From Rubidibacter lacunae KORDI 51-2 (GTDB lineage Bacteria; Cyanobacteriota; Cyanobacteriia; Cyanobacteriales; Rubidibacteraceae): a stretch of 64,000 bases of DNA. The notes under the pieces are model-generated. The model was not told the origin of the DNA. It saw nothing but the letters and a program-made list of their open reading frames with translations, and searched no databases. Location of the stretch: positions 1 through 64,000 of the forward strand of contig NZ_ASSJ01000055.1 in the NCBI RefSeq assembly GCF_000473895.1, read 5' to 3'. Positions 16,975 through 25,669 of this stretch are shown in pieces; within the stretch, counting starts at the first letter, position 1, and each line of letters opens with the position of its first letter. A program made the position numbers and the translations under genes.

Positions 16975-18348
16975 TCAACTAGTGACAGCCGCAACGGCGC
17001 GATCGCTAGTTGGACTGAGGACGGTCATCCGCACGCCGGTGGCTGGTGCTAGCGTTACCCCGCGCCGACTGGGCAGCACAGGTTCCGGTTCGGCTAGCTC
17101 GAAGTTGACGTGTAGCATCAGCATGGCCAGGACGAGTTTCATTTCCGTCAGCGCGAGGGCGTAGCCAATGCAGCGTCGGCTGCCGCCTCCAAAGGGCAAA
17201 AACTCACCCGGACCGTACTGTCGGTCTAGGAAGCGCTCGGGGCAGAACCGTTCGGGGTCGGGATACAGGTCGGGATTGCGGTGCGCCAGGTAAATGCACG
17301 GCACGAGGATGCTGCCATTGGGGTACTCGCGATCGCCGATAGTAGCGGCTTGGGTGAGGATGCGCGGCACGGCAATCGGCACGACTGGATAGATGCGCAG
17401 TGCCTCGTTGCAGACGGCGCTTAGGTAAGGCGCGCGGGCGATCGCGCTAGGGTCGGGGTCGGGACCGAGAGCCTTTAGTTCGTCAAGGAGCTGGGTGCGC
17501 ACCGACGGGTCGCGATGCACCCAGTAGCAAGCCCACGCCAGAGCTGTTGCCGTTGTTTCGTGACCGGCGACCAACAACGTCAGCAATTCGTCGACAATTT
17601 CCACATCGTCAAGGGGCATGCCCTCCTCATCGCGCGCCTGGAGCAACATCGTCAAGATGTCGTCCCCAGAAAAGTCCCCATGCTGGCGGCGCGCGTCGAT
17701 TTCCACTTGCAACATGCTGCGGGTGCGCTCGCGTCGCCGCACGAATTGACCCCACGGACTCCACGCACCGAGATCTTGGCGCAAGAAGCGCAAGAAAACA
17801 ATGGCAGCTCCCGCTGGCGAACGGTTGATGTCCAACCATTGCAGCAGTTCGGTTTCGGCGCGTTCGTCGCTCAACCCGAAAACGGCGCGAATGATAACGC
17901 GCAGGGTAATCGTCTGCATCAGCTGGCGTGCGATAACCCGATCGCCAGCGTTGAGTTGGCTGTAGACGTCGCGGGCGATCTGGCAGATAAGGTTGCCATA
18001 GGCGCGCATACGCTCGCCATGGAAAGGCGGCATCAATAGCTTGCGCGCGCGTTTGTGGGGAGCGCCGTCGAGCAGCAAGATGGAGTTATCGCCAAAGAAA
18101 TCGCTCAGGAAGGCGTTAATCCTACCCGAGAGGCTGCGATCGGGACCGAGGGCGAAGATCTCCTGGATGGCACTCGGATCGGAACACATTACAAACGGCA
18201 CATTGCCCCCAGCAGCAATCTTGGTGCTGAAGCAGTGCCCGAACCGAGCTGCGGCGCGATCGAGGTAGCCAAAGGGATCGGCAATCCACTGCAATTGTTG
18301 CACCGGGCGCGGCGTGCGCGGTCCGGGTGGGAGAACGGTAGGCATCAT
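16975..18348 (-). CDS. cytochrome P450, CYP110-like
   Basis: Heme-thiolate monooxygenase of 457 residues. Hallmarks are visible: the I-helix AGHETTATA (oxygen activation), the ExxR motif NEALR, the PERF region (FCPERFLD) and the heme loop FLPFGGGSRRCIG with the axial Cys at about 393. The overall layout (short N-terminus, PGPRTPRPVQ start) resembles the CYP110 family common in cyanobacteria, whose members oxidise fatty acids, alkanes or terpenes. The substrate cannot be read from sequence. There is no membrane anchor. It is monocistronic, and no redox partner is adjacent. Confidence 0.9.
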   Translation of the reverse strand: MMPTVLPPGPRTPRPVQQLQWIADPFGYLDRAAARFGHCFSTKIAAGGNVPFVMCSDPSAIQEIFALGPDRSLSGRINAFLSDFFGDNSILLLDGAPHKRARKLLMPPFHGERMRAYGNLICQIARDVYSQLNAGDRVIARQLMQTITLRVIIRAVFGLSDERAETELLQWLDINRSPAGAAIVFLRFLRQDLGAWSPWGQFVRRRERTRSMLQVEIDARRQHGDFSGDDILTMLLQARDEEGMPLDDVEIVDELLTLLVAGHETTATALAWACYWVHRDPSVRTQLLDELKALGPDPDPSAIARAPYLSAVCNEALRIYPVVPIAVPRILTQAATIGDREYPNGSILVPCIYLAHRNPDLYPDPERFCPERFLDRQYGPGEFLPFGGGSRRCIGYALALTEMKLVLAMLMLHVNFELAEPEPVLPSRRGVTLAPATGVRMTVLSPTSDRAVAAVTS

Positions 18349-18642
18349 GGGTTGGTAACGGGAGAATAGTTTTTCGCCTTAATCTACCTTACTGAGGACA
18401 GGTGCCCCTGCTTTCGCGCCGGACTATCCCCCACCCTTACTGCCAAGCAATCTGCTCGACCGCCGGCCGCAGAACAACTGTTGGTCCGGGCGTGCCGCCC
18501 GTGGTTCGTCCCGGCCTCAGTTCGCAACGCCGAGAATAAGCAATTACCAGTAGTAATTGCCGGACCGATCGCAAAATATGGGAAGCAGACGGACGCAACC
18601 GTCAGTCGGCTGACCCCATTCCACCTCCTGTCCTAAGACACA
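18349..18642. other. intergenic region between P450 and pyrFE
   Basis: Divergent promoter region of about 290 bp. A short inverted repeat, CAATTACTAGTA/TAGTAATTGC-like, lies around 18540-18562. No defined operator is recognised. Confidence 0.35.
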
Positions 18643-20070
18643 ATGAGTTTTGCCGAGACGTTAAACCGCGCGATCGCCCGGAACAACAGCCTGCTCGCGA
18701 TCGGACTCGATCCCAACCCTGAGCTGCTGCCGCCGGGCACCGACTGGCTGGCACACCTGCAGGCGATCGTCGAACAAACTTACGATCGCGCTTGTGCGTA
18801 CAAGCTTTCGTTGGGACTCTATCTAGCGCAAGGTGCGGCGGGCATGGACTTGTTAACGCAGGTGCTGGCGGCGATTCCCGACGACATGCCGACGATCCTC
18901 GATGCCAAACACGGCGATCTCAATGCCAGCTCGTATGTTGCCGAAACTGCCTTCGCAACGTGGGGCATTGATGCCATCACGGTAACGCCTTACGCCGGCC
19001 AAGACGCGATCGCGCCGTTTCTGCTGTACTCGAACCACGCCGTGTTCGTGCTCTGCCACACCTCCAATCCCACGGCGGCTGAAATTCAGGACTATCCGGC
19101 AACGCGATCGCCTGACATCGAGCCGCTGTATTTAGAAGTCGTACGGGCGGCTCGGGGTTGGGGCACGCACGAACAGGTAGCGCTGGAGGTGGGGACGACC
19201 GACCCGGCGGTGCTCGCGGCCGTGCGATCGCTCGCTCCCGAGCGCTGGATTTTGGTGCGGAGCTTGTGGTCGCTGGCGGATGTATCGCCGTTGCTTAAAG
19301 CCGGTCTCGATCGCTATGGCAGCGGGTTGCTCGTTCCCGCGCCAGTAGATGTGCTGGCAGGTCCGGACGTCGGACGTGAGGTGGCGGCCCTCAACGAGAC
19401 GATCGCGCAATCGCGTGCCGAGGCAACCCGCGCCGAGCTGCGCTGCGAGCTTTGGCAACCGGACGTGTGTTTGCTGGTCTCGCGACCGCACCAGCAGCTG
19501 ATCTTGCAGTTGTTCGACCTGGATTGCTTTTTGTTCGGCAACTTCGTGCAAGCCTCGGGAGAGCGGTTTGCCTACTACATAGACCTACGCAAAGCCATCT
19601 CCAATCCAGAAGTGTTCCAGCTGATGCTTCACGCCTATGCCGAACTGCTGCGACCGCTGGAGTTCGATCGCATTGCGGGCATTCCCTACGGCGCACTGCC
19701 GACGGCAACCGGTTTGTCGCTGTACCTGCAGCAACCGATGATCTATCCGCGCAAAGAGGTGAAAGCCCACGGTACCCGTCGCGCGATCGAAGGGCATTTT
19801 TTGCCGGGGGAAACAGCCGTCGTCGTGGACGACATCCTGATTAGCGGCAAAAGTGCGATCGAGGGCGCGCAGAAACTAGAAGCGGCGGGGTTGAAGGTTC
19901 GCGACATCGTCGTGTTCGTGGACCACGGTCGCGGCGTCGGCGCTCGCCTCGAAAATTGTGGCTACAAGGCTCATGCTGTCTTGACTCTGGAGGCGATCGC
20001 GGAAACCTTGCTCGCTGCCGGCCGCATCAATGCCGACCAACACTGCGCCCTGACGAGCGAAATAGCCTAG
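18643..20070 (+). CDS. pyrF-pyrE: fused OMP decarboxylase / orotate phosphoribosyltransferase
   Basis: Performs the last two steps of de novo UMP synthesis: orotate + PRPP to OMP, then decarboxylation. The N-terminal half (1-about 270) is a long-form (PyrF type 2) decarboxylase with LAIGLDPN and the catalytic D-x-K-x-x-D in LDAKHGDLN (D87, K89, D92). The C-terminal half (about 285-475) is the phosphoribosyltransferase with the PRPP loop VVVDDILISGKSA (393-405). The order PyrF then PyrE is the reverse of the eukaryotic UMPS fusion and is known from cyanobacteria. No frame break is present. Confidence 0.93.
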   Translation: MSFAETLNRAIARNNSLLAIGLDPNPELLPPGTDWLAHLQAIVEQTYDRACAYKLSLGLYLAQGAAGMDLLTQVLAAIPDDMPTILDAKHGDLNASSYVAETAFATWGIDAITVTPYAGQDAIAPFLLYSNHAVFVLCHTSNPTAAEIQDYPATRSPDIEPLYLEVVRAARGWGTHEQVALEVGTTDPAVLAAVRSLAPERWILVRSLWSLADVSPLLKAGLDRYGSGLLVPAPVDVLAGPDVGREVAALNETIAQSRAEATRAELRCELWQPDVCLLVSRPHQQLILQLFDLDCFLFGNFVQASGERFAYYIDLRKAISNPEVFQLMLHAYAELLRPLEFDRIAGIPYGALPTATGLSLYLQQPMIYPRKEVKAHGTRRAIEGHFLPGETAVVVDDILISGKSAIEGAQKLEAAGLKVRDIVVFVDHGRGVGARLENCGYKAHAVLTLEAIAETLLAAGRINADQHCALTSEIA

Positions 20071-20123
20071 GCAGTCGAACGGCCATTCCGCGCAATTGCC
20101 AGTGCGGTGGCTAACACTTGCGC

Positions 20124-22433
20124 CTACGAACTCCCGCGGTCGAGACCGCGCGCGAGCAGGCGAAGTTGCTGATGCAGGAAGTCCGCATTTGGTACCACGC
20201 CGCCGTAGCGCCAGCTCGAATAAGCCGTGCAGATATCCGCGATCGCCTCAGCAAGTGCCGCTTCAAGCTGCGGAGACACCCCGCGCGCGTACTCCCGCGG
20301 CGTTTGTGCCGGATGCTTGGCATATCCTCGCATTGCTAGCAGCTGCAACATGCGCCGATACAGCCGCTCGGCTGGATGCAGCCGTGACAGATAGCGGCGG
20401 AAACGCCATGCCTGCACTTGCTGCCCAACAAACCAGCTCAGCCAGCCGAGCGCGAGCGCGCCCGTCAGTCCGACAAATGCACCGCCCCACCCGCGCGTCA
20501 TCAGCCGCCACACCGCCGACACCGCCCAGGCCAGACCCGAGGCGATCGCACTCCAAACGTCGGCAACAATCGCTGTCAGCGGCGGCGGCAGCCAGCCGGC
20601 CACCCAATGCCAGAATTGACGCAGTACGCCAAAGGTTTGTACTTCATCTGCCGACGGCGGAATAATCTCGTGTCCCGGAATCGCGTCGAATGCTAGCCAG
20701 CCGTGACCGGGAAAATACACCTCGGTTATGGCGTAAGCATCGGTGTTGCGCACGACGTAGAGACCCGTGAACGGATTGAACTGTCCCGGTCCAAACCCCG
20801 TCGCCAGTCGCGCCGGGATCCCCAGCGATCGCAACATTACCGTCAGCGTCGTGGCAAAGTGATCGGGGTAGCCGCCACCGTACGCAAACAAGAAGGCATC
20901 GACGACATCGTCTCCCTCGCTCAGAAACGGGAGATCCGGCAGGAGTTCGTAATTCTGCTTGAGTGCTTGTGCCAGGTACAGCGCTTGTTCGTAGGGTGCG
21001 ACGAGTGGTTGCTCCGACTGGGCCAGCAGTTCTTCCGCCCGCGCACGCACGCGCGCCTTAATGGCAGGTGGCACCTCCATATAGCGATCGTTGAAGTGGC
21101 GCGGATAGTCGGTGCTGGCTTGCCGCAATGCCGTGCGATCGCGGATGGGCACCTGCGAAATGACCGTGTAGGTTAACCCGTCGGGCAACGGGAGCGGCGA
21201 GCGCAAGCCGTGGTTGGGATCGAGGGCAATCTCGCGGGTCGGGAAAAACACCGACTCGGGCAGCGACTGTGCCGGAATGACATTGGGCAAATCGGCGGTG
21301 ACTGCGTAGGTTTGCACCACCCGTCGGGTCTGCGCCTCCGTCGGCCGGGGGAGGGTCAGCCGGAAACGATACGTCCATGGCGGGCGCTCTAGGTCTGAGG
21401 TTAGCTCTTCGGTTTTGGAAATCTCCCAACCCTGACCGGTATAGCGATCGAATGCCAGCACCCGCGCCCACCCGCGGGCTTGCGAGCGCACGCGCATCAC
21501 CACACGCGGTTCGAGGCGTCCGCGTAGGTTTTGGTTGATGCGATCGGCAAATCCGTAGTAGTAGGTCGGATTAAGCGGGCCTGCGCCGGAGGCGCGATTG
21601 AGATATTCGTTTGCGCCGAGTCCACTTCCCAGGTCGCCGGGGTTGACGTAACCGGGATTGGTGGTGACGCGTGCCTCGGAGTCGAAGCCGCGATCGCTGA
21701 CATCCGACGGCGCGCCCACGGACAGGGGCTGCAGCTGGTAGCCCGGAAACCGCGGCATCACCGCGAAAATTCCCAGCCCCAGCCCCAACACCATCAGCAA
21801 CAACACGCCCAACTGCTGCGGTGCTAGGGGCGATTGCATCCGGGCTGCCGGGGATTCTGGCTTGCGACCGGCAAACCAGCGCGTCTCCAGCCCCAACCGC
21901 GATCGATAATCGAGGACAAGGACCGGCAGCGCGGCGACCAAAAAGGTAAGGAGCGCGGGTGCAAAAACCAGCGTTTCCGACAACGTACCCGCTACTCCAA
22001 GCAAAATCAGTCCGATGACCATCGAATAGCCTAGGTCTTTGCGGCGCGGCAGATCGAAGTTGTGCAGAATCTGCAGGTGGATGAGCAGCTCCGCCAGCAC
22101 CAAGCGCGTGTCATTAAGGCTGGCAAGCAAACGTCCAAAAAACGTCACCGTCGCCACCAGCATCCCGATCGAGATCGCGAACTTCGTGGAGACGTTGCGA
22201 TCGCGCCGGCGCAGCCAGCTCCAGTACGCCCCCACGCAGCTGGCCGGCACCGCCCACAGAGCCGTGGACGTTCCCGCCGCCAGGTCGGTCGCACCGATGC
22301 CAATGGCCACGAGTACTTGGACCATCACGCGCAGCGGGATGGATTCCTCGGGGATGGGAGGCGGGAGAGTCGCCAAACGGCGGCGCAGCGAGGTAAAACC
22401 GGTCGGGCGCTGAGAGCCTCGAGCAGCAGTCAT
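20124..22433 (-). CDS. TgpA-like membrane protein with degenerate transglutaminase domain
   Basis: About 769 residues from the ATG at 22433; an upstream in-frame ATG at 22493 is open but starts in non-conserved sequence. The N-terminal part (DUF3488-like) has about six membrane segments, then a periplasmic region with the transglutaminase-like core, then one more membrane helix and a C-terminal DUF4129-like tail (ERLYRRMLQLLAMRGY). The core aligns as GYPDHFATTLTVMLRSLGIP where active enzymes have GxCxxFA, so Pro replaces the nucleophile Cys. NTDAYAITEVYFPG has Tyr where the catalytic His normally sits. It is probably a non-catalytic homologue. Confidence 0.85.
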   Translation of the reverse strand: MTAARGSQRPTGFTSLRRRLATLPPPIPEESIPLRVMVQVLVAIGIGATDLAAGTSTALWAVPASCVGAYWSWLRRRDRNVSTKFAISIGMLVATVTFFGRLLASLNDTRLVLAELLIHLQILHNFDLPRRKDLGYSMVIGLILLGVAGTLSETLVFAPALLTFLVAALPVLVLDYRSRLGLETRWFAGRKPESPAARMQSPLAPQQLGVLLLMVLGLGLGIFAVMPRFPGYQLQPLSVGAPSDVSDRGFDSEARVTTNPGYVNPGDLGSGLGANEYLNRASGAGPLNPTYYYGFADRINQNLRGRLEPRVVMRVRSQARGWARVLAFDRYTGQGWEISKTEELTSDLERPPWTYRFRLTLPRPTEAQTRRVVQTYAVTADLPNVIPAQSLPESVFFPTREIALDPNHGLRSPLPLPDGLTYTVISQVPIRDRTALRQASTDYPRHFNDRYMEVPPAIKARVRARAEELLAQSEQPLVAPYEQALYLAQALKQNYELLPDLPFLSEGDDVVDAFLFAYGGGYPDHFATTLTVMLRSLGIPARLATGFGPGQFNPFTGLYVVRNTDAYAITEVYFPGHGWLAFDAIPGHEIIPPSADEVQTFGVLRQFWHWVAGWLPPPLTAIVADVWSAIASGLAWAVSAVWRLMTRGWGGAFVGLTGALALGWLSWFVGQQVQAWRFRRYLSRLHPAERLYRRMLQLLAMRGYAKHPAQTPREYARGVSPQLEAALAEAIADICTAYSSWRYGGVVPNADFLHQQLRLLARGLDRGSS

Positions 22434-22542
22434 GGCAAGATGGCAAGCAATGTCGTTGCGAGTCGTTGCAAGCGCCGGCGAGCGGGCAAGCAATTCTTAT
22501 AATGGCGGTAGTTTCGCAAAACAGCCCGTACGTAAAGCCGGC

Positions 22543-23019
22543 ATGGATATTGACGCGCAAATTCAGGTTCTCGTCGCCGATGCCCCGCAAGATGGCAGTC
22601 ATATGCCTCGCGCGATCGCCGAGGCAATCGGTCCGATTCTGGCGCGCTATGCCCGCCTGCTGGCTAGCGAACACTATTACATTCTGCAGACCCTCGATCG
22701 CGGCGACTGGTTGTTGACAACCGTCCGCAGCCGCACTCAACCTGGAGTTGAGAAGCGCCTCGTTTATGCCTTTGCCAAGCGCGAGGATGCCATATGCTCG
22801 CAGCCGAACGCAGATATGAAGGTTGTGGCGCTGTCGGTGCCTGTGGTCGAGGTAATTTGGCGGCTAACAGCAATGCAATCCGTCGACAGCATTATTTTCT
22901 TCGACAAGCCGGGCAACTTTCAGTCCGGCACCGAGGTGCAACGCGATCGCCTGCAAACCGACATCCGCTCGGAGCTGGAGCGCTGGCAGGCGTCGCAGGT
23001 TCCATCAAACTTAGCCTGA
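22543..23019 (+). CDS. conserved cyanobacterial-type protein of unknown function
   Basis: 158 residues from the ATG at 22543 (MDIDAQIQVLVADAPQ). This start excludes a low-quality upstream extension. The chain is predicted soluble: an N-terminal helix (AIAEAIGPILARYAR), beta strands (YYILQTLDRGDWLLTTV), and a charged helix at the end (RDRLQTDIRSELERW). The sequence looks like a small conserved protein of cyanobacteria rather than anything enzymatic; no active-site motif is visible. It is read divergently from the TgpA-like gene, 110 bp away. Confidence 0.55.
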   Translation: MDIDAQIQVLVADAPQDGSHMPRAIAEAIGPILARYARLLASEHYYILQTLDRGDWLLTTVRSRTQPGVEKRLVYAFAKREDAICSQPNADMKVVALSVPVVEVIWRLTAMQSVDSIIFFDKPGNFQSGTEVQRDRLQTDIRSELERWQASQVPSNLA

Positions 23020-23103
23020 ACCACCTGGCGAGTTCTTTTTCCAGCGCGATCGCTGGCGCGAGTGCTTCCTTCCGACCGTTGTTATGTAACTTCGAGCGAT
23101 CCG

Positions 23104-23601
23104 ATGTCCAACTCGTCCGTTCGCCGCTTGGACCCACGCGATAGTTATCCTTGTCCCATTTGCCACCGCGGTGAAACGCAAGCAATGCCCTTGATGGAAG
23201 ATGCCTTCGCTTGCAGTTTCTGCCAGCACATCTTCACGGCAGATCTCGATCGGCAGATTCTCAAACTAGCCGACAGCCAAGTTCCGCTCAGCTGGTACTG
23301 GCACGGGCGCGGCTGGCGTGGCGTCCGGCACGGCGGATCGGAGATGAGCTGGAGCTACGCGATCGCGGCGCTAGTCTTCGTGGGGTTGCCGCCGACGATC
23401 GTCGGGACAGCAGCCTATTTGTTCCCGTCGGACCCGAGCAGCGCGCTGGCGTGGCTGCCAGTTGTCTGGACGATCCTGACGCTAGTACTGCACGCAGCCT
23501 GCATGGTCTGGCTGATGATGGAGTACTACCAATTTCCGATTGTGGCGCACCTACGCGCGGTATTGCGGCAGTCGCCCGGTCGGCGTTCGTGGCAGTTGTA
23601 G
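23104..23601 (+). CDS. membrane protein with N-terminal zinc ribbon
   Basis: 165 residues from the ATG at 23104. The N-terminus has two CxxC knuckles, CPICHRGE and CSFCQHIF, spaced 20 residues apart, which fits a zinc ribbon. Two hydrophobic helices follow (AIAALVFVGLPPTIVGTAAY and the stretch from VVWTILTLVL to VWLMM). The last residues are basic. I place it as a conserved cyanobacterial small membrane protein without known function. It follows the 22543 gene on the same strand. Confidence 0.55.
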   Translation: MSNSSVRRLDPRDSYPCPICHRGETQAMPLMEDAFACSFCQHIFTADLDRQILKLADSQVPLSWYWHGRGWRGVRHGGSEMSWSYAIAALVFVGLPPTIVGTAAYLFPSDPSSALAWLPVVWTILTLVLHAACMVWLMMEYYQFPIVAHLRAVLRQSPGRRSWQL

Positions 23602-23787
23602 GTTGCCCTAGCTAGCGCTGGACGCCCCGTTTAATCCGTTTTTTTGGAAGGGGGCTCGTGAGCGATCGACTTAAAGATGGGTGGCGATCGCGGGGTAACC
23701 ATTCGCCGAGAGGATTGGCGGCCGTTCGCCAAAGCGATAGGATGATTTGAGTATTTCCAGCTTTAATATCGCCTCCGCACGCCGCTG

Positions 23788-24543
23788 ATGCTGTCTACCC
23801 TGTTTGCCGACTTTCGCATTATCTTCGAACGCGACCCGGCCGCGCGCAATTGGCTAGAAGTCTTGTTGTGCTACCCCGGTTTGCAAGCGCTGATCTTTCA
23901 CCGCTGCGCCCACTGGCTATCCACGTTGGGTCTACCGTTAATCCCCCGCTTAATTTCGCAGCTCTCGCGATCGCTGACCGGGATCGAGATTCACCCCGGC
24001 GCGCAAATCGGCAGGGGCGTGTTTATCGATCACGGGATGGGCGTCGTTATCGGCGAGACAGCGATCGTCGGCGATTATTGTTTGATTTATCAGGGCGTGA
24101 CCCTTGGTGGCACCGGAAAAGAAATAGGCAAGCGCCACCCGACGCTCGGCGAGTGCGTAGTGGTGGGTGCGGGCGCGAAGGTGCTTGGCAATATTCAAAT
24201 CGGCGACAACGTGCGGATCGGTGCGGGGTCGGTAGTGTTACGCGGCGTACCCTCGGATTGCACGGTGGTAGGCGTTCCGGGCCGGGTGGTGCACCGCTCG
24301 GGCGTGCAGGTGAACCCGCTAGAGCACGGCAGCTTACCGGATTCTGAGGCGTCGGCTATTCGAGTGCTGTTAGATCGCATCGAATCTCTCGAGCAGCAGG
24401 TAAAGGAACTGCGCAGCCTTCAATCGCCGAAGGAAGAATTGGTCGGCAATTGCGTGACTACCGAGCGCAATGAGCCACAGCAGCCAGCTTGCCGTTTGCG
24501 AGACCGCGAGATCCAGGAGTTTCTTGACGGTTCGGGTATCTGA
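23788..24543 (+). CDS. cysE: serine O-acetyltransferase
   Basis: Transfers acetyl from acetyl-CoA to L-serine, the first committed step of cysteine synthesis. The protein has 251 residues: an N-terminal helical domain ([17 protein letters not shown]), then the left-handed beta helix made of hexapeptide repeats ([37 protein letters not shown], then [20 protein letters not shown]). The catalytic His in HGMG and the GKRHPTLGE turn are present. The C-terminal tail beyond about 185 is longer than in the minimal enzyme and includes a coiled coil ([15 protein letters not shown]). Confidence 0.92.
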   Translation: MLSTLFADFRIIFERDPAARNWLEVLLCYPGLQALIFHRCAHWLSTLGLPLIPRLISQLSRSLTGIEIHPGAQIGRGVFIDHGMGVVIGETAIVGDYCLIYQGVTLGGTGKEIGKRHPTLGECVVVGAGAKVLGNIQIGDNVRIGAGSVVLRGVPSDCTVVGVPGRVVHRSGVQVNPLEHGSLPDSEASAIRVLLDRIESLEQQVKELRSLQSPKEELVGNCVTTERNEPQQPACRLRDREIQEFLDGSGI

Positions 24544-24677
24544 CCGGAGTCAGCCGCCTGCTTGGTTCGTCGCGTGAGGTAGGATTTCGATGCGGCAAGC
24601 TGCCGCAGAGCGAACTGGAGTAACAACACAGCTGCCAAGTTGTGCGCGATTGCCTCAACTCATCCCCGATGCTCGCC

Positions 24678-25598
24678 ATGACCGAGACGAATCCCCCCAG
24701 TCCGACCTTACTGCACCATCCGGACACGCTTTGGGAGACTGTCCGGCAGCGACAGGTGAGTGCGAAGGCTAGCGGAGCGTTGCAGTCGCTGCCGACGACG
24801 ACCGCGATTGTCGAGCAGGACGGGATCGAATTTGTTGTGCGGGTTTTGGCGGCGATCGCGCGCAAAGAACGAGCAACGCAGGTGCAGCGTCAGTCCCGAG
24901 CGGATAGCAAGCCCTTCGATCCGTTTTTGCCTTACGAACGCGACCTATTCGTAATGGATATTTCGGCAACGCACGTGTGTTTGCTCAACAAGTTCAACGT
25001 CGTTGACGGACACCTGCTGATCGTGACGCGAGCCTACGAGGAGCAAGCTAGCTGGCTGAGCGATCGCGACTGGGAAGCAACTCGGGCGTGCCTGGCGGAA
25101 GCCCCGGGACTGGCGTTCTATAATTCCGGTCCGGTGGCGGGGGCAAGTCAGCAACACAAGCATTTGCAAGTCGTACCGCTGCCGCTCGGTCCGGGTGGCG
25201 CCGATTTGCCAATTGCCGGGGCAATCGCGGCGGCTGTGCCAGCTGGTAGCTCCGAGGCGATCGCGCGCAGTCCTTTGCTGCCGTTTGCCCACTCGCTTGC
25301 GTTTCTGCCAGCAGGTGCAACAGTAGCGACGATGCAGGCACGATATCGTCAGGCGATCGCGGCGATCGATGGAGAACGGGAAGCGGCAATGCCGCCGCCG
25401 CACAATTTGCTGTTGACGCGGGACTGGTTAATGGTGGTCCCCCGCACGCATGCAGAGTACCAGGGCATTCCGGTCAACGCCTTGGGGTTTGCCGGAACGC
25501 TATTCGCGCGCAATCGCGCGCAATTCGAGTTGCTCCGCACCCTCGGTCCGCGGTCGGTCCTGCAGGCGGTCTCTCGCCCACTGCAAGCGGTCGATTGA
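24678..25598 (+). CDS. Ap4A phosphorylase (ATP adenylyltransferase, HIT superfamily)
   Basis: Splits diadenosine tetraphosphate with phosphate to ADP and ATP. The histidine-triad-like motif is QQHKHLQVVPLPLG (H-x-H-x-Q), preceded by the substrate strand LAFYNSGPVAGAS. The upstream half has LNKFNVVDGHLLIVTR, typical of the family. The length of about 306 residues fits bacterial/yeast APA2-type enzymes. The start is uncertain: ATG 24669 and 24678 are both possible with no clear ribosome-binding site. The C-terminus contains the DUF4922-like segment (LLTRDWLMVVPR). Confidence 0.88.
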   Translation: MTETNPPSPTLLHHPDTLWETVRQRQVSAKASGALQSLPTTTAIVEQDGIEFVVRVLAAIARKERATQVQRQSRADSKPFDPFLPYERDLFVMDISATHVCLLNKFNVVDGHLLIVTRAYEEQASWLSDRDWEATRACLAEAPGLAFYNSGPVAGASQQHKHLQVVPLPLGPGGADLPIAGAIAAAVPAGSSEAIARSPLLPFAHSLAFLPAGATVATMQARYRQAIAAIDGEREAAMPPPHNLLLTRDWLMVVPRTHAEYQGIPVNALGFAGTLFARNRAQFELLRTLGPRSVLQAVSRPLQAVD

Positions 25599-25669
25599 GG
25601 GGCAAGCGATCGCCAGGATCTGCAGCAACCTTGCTTCACCTAACCTTTAGCCAAGAGCGGCAACCGCGC

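Noticed and set aside
20124-22493. Idea that this is an active transglutaminase
   Set aside because: The nucleophile Cys and the catalytic His positions are Pro and Tyr.
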